From Marinobacter gudaonensis (lineage in GTDB: Bacteria > Pseudomonadota > Gammaproteobacteria > Pseudomonadales > Oleiphilaceae), in assembly GCF_900115175.1 (NCBI RefSeq), contig NZ_FOYV01000001.1, forward strand, positions 1,736,001 to 1,800,000: 64,000 nt of DNA. Reading direction: 5' to 3'. Positions 8,833 through 17,723 of this stretch are shown piece after piece. Every line of letters begins with the position of its first letter. Within the stretch, counting starts at the first letter, position 1. Both the position numbers and the translations under genes were made by a program. The notes below the pieces were generated by a model that was given only the letters and a program-made list of their open reading frames with translations, did not search any database and was not told where the DNA came from.

Positions 8833-8866
8833 GGTGTCGGATCAGGCGAAGCCGTAATCCGACACC
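8833..8866. repeat. REP-like palindrome between convergent genes
   Basis: GGTGTCGGAT and its exact complement ATCCGACACC flank the loop caggcgaagccgta, giving a 10-bp stem between the stops of the response regulator (8823) and nahK (8878). The GTGTCGGAT..ATCCGACAC pattern with a GGCGAAGCC-type loop is typical of dispersed REP-like or terminator palindromes in gammaproteobacteria. It could act as a bidirectional transcript end. Confidence 0.55.
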
Positions 8867-8877
8867 TATCGTCAGTC

Positions 8878-11151
8878 TCAGCTTCTAAGTAGATGACTCA
8901 GCGCGCTGCGCAGCTTCAGCGGCTTGACCGGTTTGTTCATCAACAGGTGCCCCAGCTCGCGCACCTGCTGCTTCAGTTCATTGGTGTAGTTGGCAGTAAT
9001 CATCACCACAGGCGCCGGGCATGACCGCCGACCGTTGATCGCTGCCACAACATCCACCCCGTTCTCATCGTTGTCCAGGTGGTAGTCGGCCAGAATCAGA
9101 TCCACGGCCCCTTTTGCAGGATCCAGCTGGCGCTCCAGATCAGCGAGGGAAACGGCGGTCACCACGTGGCAATCCCAGCCCTCCAGCAGGGTTTTCATGC
9201 CCTGACAGATGGCATGGTCATTGTCGATAACCCAGATGGTCGCGCCCCCCAGACCACTGTCGAACGACCGGGCAGAATTCGGGTCCTCGGTCTTCAACCT
9301 CGGTTTCAGGCGCCCGACGGGAACGCGGACGCTGAACGCCGATCCCCGGCCTTCCACCGACGACACCGTAACCTCGTGTCCCAGCATGCGGGAAATCTTG
9401 TCTACGATGGCGAGGCCAAGACCAAGCCCCTTGTCGGGCTGTGAGCCGGCCGGTCGGATACGTTTGAACTCCTGGAAAATCTCGGTGAGCTTGTCCTCGG
9501 GAATACCGGGCCCGGTGTCCCACACCTGCAACAGCACATGGTCGCCCTGGCGTCGGCAGCCGAGCAGGATGCGGCCCTTGCCGGTGTAGCGAATGGCGTT
9601 GGTCAGGAAGTTACGGAGTATGCGCGCCAGCAGCTGGGAATCGGATTCGACAATCGCCGAGCTGGCCACGAAATCCAGCTGCAACCCCTCGGCCATGGCC
9701 ATCTGCCGGAACTCCCGGGCGATATTGTTGAGCAGGTCCCGCAGGTCGAACGCGGTGACATCCGGCTTGATCACGCCGGCGTCCAGCTTGGAAATGTCCA
9801 CCAGGGTCCCGAGCAGATTCTCCACATCATCCAGGGACGTGCTCACGGAGCGCACCAGCCCTTCTGCTTTGGGACCGAAAGACTGCTCCAGTAAGGCACT
9901 GGTGAACAGACGCGCGGCATTCAGAGGCTGCAGCAGATCGTGACTCACCGCCGCCAGGAACTTGGTTTTCGAGAGATTGGCGCGCTCGGCCTCCAGCTTG
10001 GCATCCCGCAATCTCGCCTCTACCGCCGCCCGCTCGGTGATTTCCTGGCGCAGCTGGTTGTTGAGTCCCGTCAGTGCCGCCGTGCGCTCTTTCACCCGGC
10101 GTTCCAGATTGTCATAGGCCTGCTCCAGGGCCAGGGCGGTCTTGCGCCGGTCGGTGATGTCGCGAATCAACACGAAGAAGCCGATGATGTCGCCCTGCTC
10201 ATCAACGTTCGGCACGTAGGAGCGCAACATGTAGCGGGTATCACCCAGCTCACCGGTCTCCTCGAACTCGAAGGTCACGTTGTGACCCTCCATCACGTCC
10301 AGAATCTGCGGCAGCAGGCGCTGGTAAAACTCCGGCGAGTGGATTTCGTTGAGCCGTTTGCCCAGCGGCGATTCGCCCTTGCGGCCATACCAGCCCTCGT
10401 AGACCTTGTTGCAGAACTGGATGGTCATGTCAGCGCCGACATAGGCAATCAGCGCGGGCACATGGTCGGTGACCACGCGGATCCAGCGCTCGCTCTCTTC
10501 CAGCGCCTTGATCCGTCGCGCCATTTCGCTGTTCTTGACGTCGGTAATGTCCGAGTACAGCGCCACCAGGCCGCCTTCCCGGGTGGGCCGCTCGGTCATC
10601 TGGACCCAGCGCTCGTTGGAAAGCAGGAACACCACGCCCTCGGAATCCGGATGGCTGTGTTCCTCGACCACCAATCCCGAAGCCACTGCCCGGGTCTTCA
10701 GGTCGGTGACCGAGATACCTGGCTCCGGCGCCGCGAGGCCGACCGAGTGCCAGTAGCTGCGGAACCGACTGTTGCTCTGGATAAGTCGGTGCTGACGGTC
10801 GAACAGCACAAAGCCGTCGGCAATGCTCTCGATGGCGTCACTCAAGCGTTGGCGGGAGGTCTCGGCCTCCTCACGGGCGCGGTTCAGGGCCTTGTTGCTG
10901 GCCTTGAGCTCGTCCATGGCCTGATTCAGCGCCTCGGTGCGCTCACGGACCTGCTCGGCCAACACCACGGAATGCTCAAACGCCGCGTAGGGTTCGGGTT
11001 TATGGGCCGCACCCGATTCCACCCGCACAATCAGAGCATCGCGAATGCGCCGCAAACGCTCGTTTTCAGCCTCGAGCTTGGCAATGCGCCGGTCCCGCGG
11101 GTCGTCTTGCGGCGAGTCACTCTGTTCGGTAATGGGCATCAGGCTGGCCAA
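8878..11151 (-). CDS. nahK: Hybrid sensor histidine kinase/response regulator NahK (ErcS'-type)
   Basis: 757 residues with no membrane segment. Order: coiled coil (about 20-110), two PAS domains (about 110-215 and 225-340), second coiled coil, HisKA with phospho-acceptor His in AAVSHDLLQPLNAARL near residue 400, HATPase (N box RNFLTNAIRYTGKG, G boxes DTGPGIPE and GLGLGLAIV) and a C-terminal receiver with Asp in LILADYHLDN. NahK is the kinase partner of the NO sensor NosP in Pseudomonas, feeding the HptB biofilm pathway; ErcS' is a name given to the same type in ethanol-oxidation regulation. Its start overlaps the nosP stop by about 35 bp, so the two are co-transcribed. Confidence 0.85.
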   Translation of the reverse strand: MASLMPITEQSDSPQDDPRDRRIAKLEAENERLRRIRDALIVRVESGAAHKPEPYAAFEHSVVLAEQVRERTEALNQAMDELKASNKALNRAREEAETSRQRLSDAIESIADGFVLFDRQHRLIQSNSRFRSYWHSVGLAAPEPGISVTDLKTRAVASGLVVEEHSHPDSEGVVFLLSNERWVQMTERPTREGGLVALYSDITDVKNSEMARRIKALEESERWIRVVTDHVPALIAYVGADMTIQFCNKVYEGWYGRKGESPLGKRLNEIHSPEFYQRLLPQILDVMEGHNVTFEFEETGELGDTRYMLRSYVPNVDEQGDIIGFFVLIRDITDRRKTALALEQAYDNLERRVKERTAALTGLNNQLRQEITERAAVEARLRDAKLEAERANLSKTKFLAAVSHDLLQPLNAARLFTSALLEQSFGPKAEGLVRSVSTSLDDVENLLGTLVDISKLDAGVIKPDVTAFDLRDLLNNIAREFRQMAMAEGLQLDFVASSAIVESDSQLLARILRNFLTNAIRYTGKGRILLGCRRQGDHVLLQVWDTGPGIPEDKLTEIFQEFKRIRPAGSQPDKGLGLGLAIVDKISRMLGHEVTVSSVEGRGSAFSVRVPVGRLKPRLKTEDPNSARSFDSGLGGATIWVIDNDHAICQGMKTLLEGWDCHVVTAVSLADLERQLDPAKGAVDLILADYHLDNDENGVDVVAAINGRRSCPAPVVMITANYTNELKQQVRELGHLLMNKPVKPLKLRSALSHLLRS

Positions 11152-12397
11152 TCACCACCCCCGTGAACGTCTGGTTGATGTGCATACCGTCGAACTGCTC
11201 GCCATAGGTGTTGAAACCAATCACCTTGTGGTGGCGCAGGAACCGCGAGACCGCTTCCACTTCTCCGGTCAGCTCGGCTTCCAGCCGACGTAGAAAGCAG
11301 TCGCAGCCGATGGTGACCAGAGGCGGGCCCACCACCCGCTCGGCAGCCTCGATCTGCGTGCGAACGCTATCAAGCAGGGATTCCGGCTCCATGGCGGTCA
11401 TCACGATGCCGGTTTCCACCGCGCAGTAGAAGGTGAGACTGCCGTCGGGGTTCACGCGCTGCACAGAGCGCACAAAGTAATGACCGCCAATCCTCACCCC
11501 CATGGGTCGCAGCGCGAAGATCTTGCGGTCCAGCTCGGCGACCGACACGCCCACGGCGCGGGCATAGGCCTCTGCAGCCGGTTCGGCATTCAATTCGTAC
11601 ACGGTGCGAGTCTCGGCGCAGGCCTCCGTGACCACGAGTTTTTCACTGCGCTCCACCATGTGGTGGGTGGAGAACACACGAAAATCCAATGGCGTGTTCA
11701 CCAGCAGCACGGTGGCGGCGCCGGTGTGGAACTGGCCATCGTAGAACACATGGGTATTGGCCAGGCGTTCATCGTCGCCGGCGGAGCCACCAAACTGCGG
11801 GATGGTGCCGAGAGCAGAATTCAGGGTGGCCAGCACCAGCTCTTCGCGGCTCGACAGCCCGTCCAGCAGGGTGATGGCAAAGGTGTTGCCCTTGATCGGC
11901 GCCAGTCTGGCTTCCCGACAGGTGGCCAGCAGGCCGTCAATCACGCCCTGGGCGTCCTGCAGCGTGAAGCGGTCCAGCTCCCGAATGAGCGCGCAGTCAA
12001 TGGCGAAATACCGTTGATCGAACCCAATGGCGGTAATGCAGCCGCGGCCATAGCCCTCGGGCGTGATCTCGCCCGCCGACGTGCAACCGCAGACGCGCAC
12101 ACCCCGGAACGCATGTTCAAGGGCGATGCCAAGTCGGCCCAGATCGTATTCGGCGGAACAGAAGAACAGCACGCAACCCAGGTGCTCGTGACTGAGCTGG
12201 CTGGCGAGATTGGTGGCGGCCAACATCGGGTCGCGAACGCTGGAGCTCGCTACCCGGACCGCAGGCAGGGTCGTCGCTGGCTTCATAAGGACAGGTCCCG
12301 GGACCGGATGACTTTTCTCCGATTCTACGGGATCTGTGAACGCAGCCAATGCGACTTCAGTGCTTTTAATGGGCGCGCCGAAACGATCGTAAGCCAT
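11117..12397 (-). CDS. nosP: Nitric-oxide sensing FIST-domain protein NosP
   Basis: 426 residues with FIST N-terminal and C-terminal domains (LGCVLFFCSAEYDL, GCTSAGEITPEGYGRG, FAITLLDGLSSREELVLATL, FGGSAGDDE). NosP proteins bind haem and report NO to the co-encoded kinase NahK, changing biofilm behaviour. Here nosP precedes and overlaps nahK, the arrangement known from Pseudomonas. ATG 12397 has an AGGAGG at 12409-12414, eleven bases upstream; an internal ATG at 12286 has no ribosome site, so the longer form with a 37-residue polar N-terminus is preferred. The haem ligand cannot be assigned from sequence alone. Confidence 0.85.
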   Translation of the reverse strand: MAYDRFGAPIKSTEVALAAFTDPVESEKSHPVPGPVLMKPATTLPAVRVASSSVRDPMLAATNLASQLSHEHLGCVLFFCSAEYDLGRLGIALEHAFRGVRVCGCTSAGEITPEGYGRGCITAIGFDQRYFAIDCALIRELDRFTLQDAQGVIDGLLATCREARLAPIKGNTFAITLLDGLSSREELVLATLNSALGTIPQFGGSAGDDERLANTHVFYDGQFHTGAATVLLVNTPLDFRVFSTHHMVERSEKLVVTEACAETRTVYELNAEPAAEAYARAVGVSVAELDRKIFALRPMGVRIGGHYFVRSVQRVNPDGSLTFYCAVETGIVMTAMEPESLLDSVRTQIEAAERVVGPPLVTIGCDCFLRRLEAELTGEVEAVSRFLRHHKVIGFNTYGEQFDGMHINQTFTGVVIGQPDAHYRTE

Positions 12398-12433
12398 TGA
12401 TTAAACGACCTCCTGAATCAATGCCTGTGGCGC

Positions 12434-12461
12434 TGCCGGTTTCTCGGGTGACAAACCGGCA
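12434..12461. terminator. Hairpin between porin and nosP
   Basis: TGCCGGTTT and AAACCGGCA pair perfectly over 9 bp around a 10-base loop. It lies between the porin stop (12522, minus) and the nosP start, so it may end the porin transcript, but no T-run follows on the minus strand. Treat as a candidate. Confidence 0.4.
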
Positions 12462-12521
12462 CTTTAGTCTTAGACCGACAAGTGCTGCCGGCGGCGTCCT
12501 GCCACCGACAGGTCTGTTGGC

Positions 12522-13622
12522 TCAGAACATCACGATGGCGCCGAGGGCGATGGTGTCCGCCTCGGTGGTGGTGGCACCGGTGGTGCGGTTGTTGTCTTCG
12601 TACATGTTGTATTCGGCAACCAGCTTGAAGTTGCTGTTCACATCATGGAAGAAACCCACGGTGGTGTTTTCGGTTTCGAGGTTCAGGATCTCGGCATCGG
12701 TCTCGCCGTAGGACAGAACGATGCGATTGGCGCCAAAGGCATAGGAGCCTTGAACAAGGAAGCCGTCCGCATCGTCTTCTGTAACCGCACCGTTCACGAT
12801 CAGAACCGGGTTATCACCCTTGGAGGTAAAACCAGAAGCGGCCAGGGTCAGCCCCGCGACCGACGCCTTGACACCATACCCAACGCCGGTGCTGTCGACC
12901 GTGGTGTTGCCGTTCTCGGCAGACTGGTAGCGACCGTTCACCCAGCCAGTCAGGGCCACGTTGTTCAGGTTGGCGTTGTAGGTTATCTCGGACTCGAAGC
13001 GAGGCGCTGAGTTTTCATCGTTGGCGCCGGTCACCGTGTCGGCGGGATCCAACACGCCGGCCGCGATTTTGAGGCCACTCATATCCGGCGAACGGTACGT
13101 GAACTGAGCAGAGGGCGTCGGGTAAGGATAACCCGCGCGGATGTTACCGAAGGAAACGCCGCCGGCAGCGCCGGGGGAACCAAATCCCATCAGGATTTCG
13201 TCGAGGAAAATGTTGGAACGGGCGTAAAGGCCAAAGTCTTTACCGATCAAAATCTGGCCAAAATCGCCATCAACCGTAGCGTAGAACTGGCGAACGTCGA
13301 TGGCCGTATCTGTAGGCGAATCAAGGCTGTCATTGATGGTAGTCCAGAATGACGAACGCCCACCCAGGGTGAGATCGCCCATGTCCTTGCTGAAGTTGAA
13401 ACCAATGGTATTGGGCAGGAAGCCCATCTTGATTCGGGAATCGCGAACGTCGTTCAGCTTGTCGTCACGATTCACGTAAAACGCGTTGAAGTAGCCGTCC
13501 ACTGAAAAGCTGGTGCCGTCCTGGTTGTAGAGTTCGACCGCAGCGTTGGCCCCGGTACTCGCACCCATGGCTACAGCCATGGCCATGGCCAACCCTGACT
13601 TTCTGAAGTTGTTGTTTTTCAT
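12522..13622 (-). CDS. Outer-membrane porin (Gram-negative porin family)
   Basis: 366 residues. Signal peptide with an alanine-rich core (AMAMAVAMGASTGANA, cleavage near residue 27) followed by beta-strand-rich sequence (GYFNAFYVNRDDKL, TIGFNFSKDMGDLTLGGRSS, VDGDFGQILIGKDFGLYAR) and a C-terminal Phe (ALGAIVMF), the usual insertion signal for the Bam machinery. The size and motifs fit general trimeric porins. ATG 13622 begins at the MKNNN signal sequence; the upstream extension has no signal character. Monocistronic; substrate range unknown. Confidence 0.82.
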   Translation of the reverse strand: MKNNNFRKSGLAMAMAVAMGASTGANAAVELYNQDGTSFSVDGYFNAFYVNRDDKLNDVRDSRIKMGFLPNTIGFNFSKDMGDLTLGGRSSFWTTINDSLDSPTDTAIDVRQFYATVDGDFGQILIGKDFGLYARSNIFLDEILMGFGSPGAAGGVSFGNIRAGYPYPTPSAQFTYRSPDMSGLKIAAGVLDPADTVTGANDENSAPRFESEITYNANLNNVALTGWVNGRYQSAENGNTTVDSTGVGYGVKASVAGLTLAASGFTSKGDNPVLIVNGAVTEDDADGFLVQGSYAFGANRIVLSYGETDAEILNLETENTTVGFFHDVNSNFKLVAEYNMYEDNNRTTGATTTEADTIALGAIVMF

Positions 13623-13801
13623 AGTTCCCCCGGTTGTTTTTGGAAATCTGGGATCGGAGACCCGGGACATCCGGGCGCTCCAGGCGTGGTCTGTCGCCTG
13701 AATTCCATGGTCGGTGATGCACCAGAAGGGGAAAATGCTTCGAGGGAGCAGGTTTTCTGCTCATTTGGGAGGCATGGGGAATGAAACTTTGGGAGTACGA
13801 C

Positions 13802-13833
13802 CTGGCCGGTTTTTAGCCTGGAAACCGGGCCAG
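13802..13833. terminator. Hairpin covering the WS/DGAT stop codon
   Basis: CTGGCCGGTTT (13802-13812) pairs with AAACCGGGCCAG (13822-13833) with one bulge. It overlaps the stop codon of the acyltransferase gene on the minus strand and could end that transcript. No clear T-run follows, so support is structural only. Confidence 0.35.
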
Positions 13834-15309
13834 CTCCTGCAGGCAGTCGTCAAGGAAGGCTTCCGGGTCGGCCATCACGGCTTCATCGGCCACCACACCA
13901 AACTGCACCTGCCCGGCGTAACTGACGATGCTGATGCCCAGGCCAATATCCCCGGCCTGGGGCACCCAGAACATCTGTTCGGTAATCCGGCAGCCGGCCA
14001 TATAGCGGGGCTCAGGCGTACCCGGTACATTGGACACCACGGCGCTGGCCTTGCGGTAGAAGACATTCGCCACCGGCTCCCGCCAGGGTTCCGGGATCGC
14101 CGAGGCGCTCGCCGCCAGGCCCCAGGCAATGCCGGGTTGCCAGCTTTTCTTCAGGCGACGGGTCTCGTGTTTGATGCGATACAGCCGTTCCAGGGGGCCC
14201 TCGCCATCCACCGGCAGCGGCACGAACACTGTTCCGAAGTAGTTGCCCAACTCGCCCGCGCCCGGCCGGAGCTCGCCGGGCAGCCGGCTGCGAATGTCTA
14301 CTGGCACCGCCGCGTGCAGGATGGCTTCTTCGAGATCGTCGCCGTCAATGCCCAGGCGGGCCCTTACCGCCGCAGCCACGCAGCTGAGCAACACATCGTT
14401 GATGGTGACGTTGGTGGCCCTGGCGATGTCCCGGAAACGGGCCAGGGGAACCGGCTGCGACCATCGGCAGTGGCGGCGACCCAGCAGCGGTCGCCTCAGG
14501 TCACTCTCGGTATCATCCGGTTGCACCAGAAACTCCGAGCATTCGTGAACCAGTTTCAGGCCCTGCTCTCCCATGCGCTCGAGCAGTCGAGTGGCCTGCT
14601 GCCACTGGTTGCCCTCAGCGGGATGCGGCTCTGAATCGACCTCTTCCGAAGCCCCTCCGGCGCCGCCGGAAGCCACCAGTCGCTCAAGCCAGACCTTCGC
14701 CGCGGCGGTCCACCGGGCCAGATCGGCCTCCTGAGGCGCCCCATAGATGGCCGGATGCTGGCGGGGTGATGGCGGGCAAAGACGGTCAAAGATGCCCAGC
14801 AACGAGAGGCCATCGGCGTAACAGTGGTGAATGCGCAGCAACAACGCGGCGCCGCCTTCTGCGTTGGGTGCCAGCCAGAATTTCCACAATGGGCGGTACA
14901 GGGGCAGCGGCTGATTCAGGCGGGCCGAGACCCACTCCCTCAACGCATCGGGCGAAAAGCGATCCAGTACGACATCGAGATGGTGCCGGACATCAAAGGT
15001 GGGATCCGCCTGCCACCACCATCCCGGTGCCCGTTTAACTGGCAGGTACCGGAATCGCTCCCACGCCATCCAGTAGATTTGTAGGAACTCCCGAAAGCGC
15101 TCTGCAGTGAGATCTTCCACCCGGAGCATGACGGTGATGGTCATGGGGTTGTCCGGACGTTCCAGCGCCAGCCAGGCCGAATCCGACGGCAACAGGAGAT
15201 GCGATTGCTCGTGACTCAAACCCGAACGTCCCTGGAGAAGTGGTGGAGGTAAGTAAAAACCGAACTCCGCATTGTGCCAGACATGCCCCATCGGCTCCAT
15301 ATCTCGCAT
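13813..15309 (-). CDS. Wax ester synthase/diacylglycerol acyltransferase (WS/DGAT)
   Basis: 498 residues. The acyltransferase motif HHxxxDG is present as HHCYADG in the first half, with the flanking LLPSDSAWLALERPDNPM segment near residue 40 that is typical of the family (PLSPxDxxFL-like), and the conserved NVTINDVLLSCVAAAVR and VVSNVPGTPEPRYMAG regions in the second half. These enzymes join fatty acyl-CoA to fatty alcohols or diacylglycerol to make wax esters and triacylglycerol; several copies per genome are common in Marinobacter. About 35 residues precede the usual start of the family, so the true start may be further in. The gene stands alone, next to a hydrolase and a PHA-system gene that may share its storage role. 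Confidence 0.88.
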   Translation of the reverse strand: MRDMEPMGHVWHNAEFGFYLPPPLLQGRSGLSHEQSHLLLPSDSAWLALERPDNPMTITVMLRVEDLTAERFREFLQIYWMAWERFRYLPVKRAPGWWWQADPTFDVRHHLDVVLDRFSPDALREWVSARLNQPLPLYRPLWKFWLAPNAEGGAALLLRIHHCYADGLSLLGIFDRLCPPSPRQHPAIYGAPQEADLARWTAAAKVWLERLVASGGAGGASEEVDSEPHPAEGNQWQQATRLLERMGEQGLKLVHECSEFLVQPDDTESDLRRPLLGRRHCRWSQPVPLARFRDIARATNVTINDVLLSCVAAAVRARLGIDGDDLEEAILHAAVPVDIRSRLPGELRPGAGELGNYFGTVFVPLPVDGEGPLERLYRIKHETRRLKKSWQPGIAWGLAASASAIPEPWREPVANVFYRKASAVVSNVPGTPEPRYMAGCRITEQMFWVPQAGDIGLGISIVSYAGQVQFGVVADEAVMADPEAFLDDCLQELARFPG

Positions 15310-15555
15310 CGGCGCGCACGGTTACAAAAAATTACACGAAGGTAACCCTTCAGCCCTATACTGGTTATAAGCCTTGATGCAATGGTTATTAAACGCCCCG
15401 CACCAGTGCCGCCGACAGTCATCGATTGGCCCTGGAACGTCGTAAAACCGGTTAGCAGCGCCAATACGCGAAACCGGCGGTTGGGGTACAACAAGGTCAC
15501 CGGCACCTTCGAATTCCAAAAACAGGCCATTGCCGTGCCGGGTGGGAGAACCGTT

Positions 15556-16479
15556 ATGAAAGCCAGTCACGTCCGAAAGCTGATAAAACCGATTGAGAGC
15601 GCCTACTCGGAAATGTTCTCCGGGCGGGTCTATCGCGTTGGCAAGGGCGCGGTCTCCGTTCGCAACCACAGCGGTGCGGCTGAACAGACCGTTATCGGCG
15701 TGCACGGTTTTCTGGAAAACCACTGTTACTTCACCCAGGCCTACGAAGCTCCCACCACCGAACTGATTTTGCTGACCTGCAGCAACTACCACATCCCGGT
15801 GAATGGGGTGACTCCGGAAACACCGGAGTGGGAAGTGCCCATCAAGCAGCTCGAGGGCACCATCGAGTACGACGCCTGCATTCTCAACCAGGCGCTCTCC
15901 AATCTGCCCACCACCGAGAACATCCGGCTCCACGGCCATTCCCGGGGTGGCGCGGTGATTCTGGAGGCCATCAAGCAGTGGCCCGAGCTCTATGAGGATG
16001 TTGAGGTGGTGCTGGAAGCCCCGGTACTGCCCAATGGCCGGCTGTCTGCGCTGGTAACCACCATCCTGGAACCGGTGAGCCATGGCATGTGGCCCTGGGT
16101 AATCCGTCTGATCAACAGCGCGCCCTCATCTGCCTATGGCCAGACCTTCTTCGGCAAGATGAACCCGCGCAAGAAGCAACTCCTGAGCAAGCTGTTCTCG
16201 GCCACCAAGGACCACCTGACCATCGTTCGCAACATCGAGAACATCATGGACTGGATGGTGCGCACCGACACCAGCATCTACAAACACGTTCGCCACGGCA
16301 CCTTCCTGATTCCGGCGGTGGACCGGATCCTGGACCGCTCGGCCATGCTCGCCAGTGCCCGCCAGAGCCCCACCACCATGAGAATCGTGGAAACCGAGGC
16401 GCCGAGCCACTTCATCACCCTAGACAGCAAGGAATGGGTGCCCGGCTTCGAGACCCTGCCCGCTGCCGCCCAGGCCTGA
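15556..16479 (+). CDS. Alpha/beta hydrolase
   Basis: 307 residues with an alpha/beta-hydrolase fold: oxyanion-type GVHGFLENH, nucleophile elbow GHSRGG (Ser in RLHGHSRGGAVILEAI) and a late His in APSHFITLD as the probable catalytic His. No signal peptide. ATG 15556 was chosen for its GGGAG ribosome site; the longer form adds 58 residues without family character. The adjacent acyltransferase suggests a lipid or ester substrate, but the sequence does not identify it. Confidence 0.75.
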   Translation: MKASHVRKLIKPIESAYSEMFSGRVYRVGKGAVSVRNHSGAAEQTVIGVHGFLENHCYFTQAYEAPTTELILLTCSNYHIPVNGVTPETPEWEVPIKQLEGTIEYDACILNQALSNLPTTENIRLHGHSRGGAVILEAIKQWPELYEDVEVVLEAPVLPNGRLSALVTTILEPVSHGMWPWVIRLINSAPSSAYGQTFFGKMNPRKKQLLSKLFSATKDHLTIVRNIENIMDWMVRTDTSIYKHVRHGTFLIPAVDRILDRSAMLASARQSPTTMRIVETEAPSHFITLDSKEWVPGFETLPAAAQA

Positions 16480-16557
16480 TTCGGCCGGGTGTTAACGGCT
16501 GCAAGGTTACGCCGGCTTCGCTAAACTGCGTGCTTTTCAGTTTTGTGGAGTCACCCC

Positions 16558-17307
16558 ATGTACCGTGAGCGCCTGGTCGCCACCGATACCCGTTCCAACA
16601 GCGCGCGCCGGCTGCAGCGGTTGCTGATCGACTACCACGATTTCCGGCAACACAAGGCCGCGCACCCCCTGCTCGACCAGACCTTCGAGGTAGCCGACTG
16701 GCAGGCTCAACGGCTCAAGGCCACACACCACGACCTATACCAGCACCCGGGCTACCATCAGGGTCTGGAGTTCCTGCTCACCGACCTGTACGCGCCGGCG
16801 GGTATGACCCGACGGGACGACAACGTCGACCGGATATTCCCCAAAATGGTGAAGTGGCTGCCGGACAACCTGCTGGACACCTTCGCCGGACTGGTAGAAC
16901 TGAATCTGCTGACCCAGCAGCTCGACCTGGAACTCGCCGAGATCCTGGAGCGGCAGAATGTACCCGCTGCAGCACTGACCCCCGCCCGCTACGGCGCCGC
17001 CTACCGGGAAACCCGTCAGCCCGACCAGCGGGAGAGGCAGATTCGACTGGTAGCCGAGGTCGGTCAGCAACTGGATCGTTACGTCCGTAACCGTACCCTG
17101 GGCTGGCTGCTATCCATCAGCCGCGGCCCCGCAGAGATGGCCGACCTCACCGACCTGCACAGCTTCCTGCACCGGGGTTACTCGGCATTCCGCAAGATGG
17201 AAGACGTGCACCTGCTGATCGACCGCCTGGTGAGCCGGGAACAGCAGGTGATGCGCAATCTGATGGCCGGTCACCCGGAGCCCTTCCGGCTTCCAGACGA
17301 CCTGTGA
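16558..17307 (+). CDS. FFLEELY-motif-like conserved protein
   Basis: 249 residues, predicted cytosolic and largely helical, with no signal peptide. A segment GLEFLLTDLYAPAGMTRRDD resembles the motif that names the FFLEELY family of uncharacterised proteins in marine gammaproteobacteria and pseudomonads; other charged helices follow (NVDRIFPKMVKWLPDNLLD). The function is unknown. ATG 16558 has GTGGAG upstream and begins at MYRERLV; an in-frame ATG lies five codons earlier. It stands between a hydrolase and the PHA-system gene on the opposite strand. Confidence 0.65.
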   Translation: MYRERLVATDTRSNSARRLQRLLIDYHDFRQHKAAHPLLDQTFEVADWQAQRLKATHHDLYQHPGYHQGLEFLLTDLYAPAGMTRRDDNVDRIFPKMVKWLPDNLLDTFAGLVELNLLTQQLDLELAEILERQNVPAAALTPARYGAAYRETRQPDQRERQIRLVAEVGQQLDRYVRNRTLGWLLSISRGPAEMADLTDLHSFLHRGYSAFRKMEDVHLLIDRLVSREQQVMRNLMAGHPEPFRLPDDL

Positions 17308-17320
17308 CGCTGGCGGGGGC

Positions 17321-17599
17321 TCAGGCCTTGATGATCTGATCCAGCTGGGAATGAATTTCCTGCTCGATGCGGGATTTGAAAGGCCGGAGCATCATGCCCA
17401 GCTCGAGATGAATGTGCAGCTCTGACGGGCTGATGTGAAGGTGGCCTTTGACGCCACTGCGCTTGAACTTCAACTGGTCGCCTTCCCACTGGTAATGCAC
17501 GTCGAACTGACGGGACAGATCCTGCGCCAGGGACTCGGCCGCCTGACGGGCGTGCTCCTTGTCCAGACTGTGGGGACGGTGTACATCAATAACTGACAT
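17321..17599 (-). CDS. Polyhydroxyalkanoic acid system family protein
   Basis: 92 residues matching the small PHA-granule region family: N-terminal IDVHRPHSLDKEHARQAAE, central VHYQWEGDQLKFKRSGVKG and C-terminal LGMMLRPFKSRIEQEI. Members are encoded near polyhydroxyalkanoate or storage-lipid genes in proteobacteria; a defined biochemical role is not established. Convergent with the upstream hypothetical gene. Confidence 0.8.
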   Translation of the reverse strand: MSVIDVHRPHSLDKEHARQAAESLAQDLSRQFDVHYQWEGDQLKFKRSGVKGHLHISPSELHIHLELGMMLRPFKSRIEQEIHSQLDQIIKA

Positions 17600-17665
17600 G
17601 AATCGGTTTTCTCTCGAATTTGTTCGGCTTTACAGTGTAGGGCGCGATTTAACTCGCCGCCACCC

Positions 17666-17693
17666 TTGTAGCAACCCCGTCAGCGGTTAGAAT
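17666..17693 (+). promoter_or_regulatory. Candidate sigma-70 promoter of ubiE
   Basis: TTGTAG at 17666-17671 and TAGAAT at 17688-17693 are separated by 16 bp and lie 31 bp upstream of the ubiE start. A palindrome (AACCCCGT / ACGGGGTT) overlaps the -10 region and could be an operator or chance. Confidence 0.4.
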
Positions 17694-17723
17694 ACGGGGT
17701 TCAGATTCTGACAGGACAGCCTC

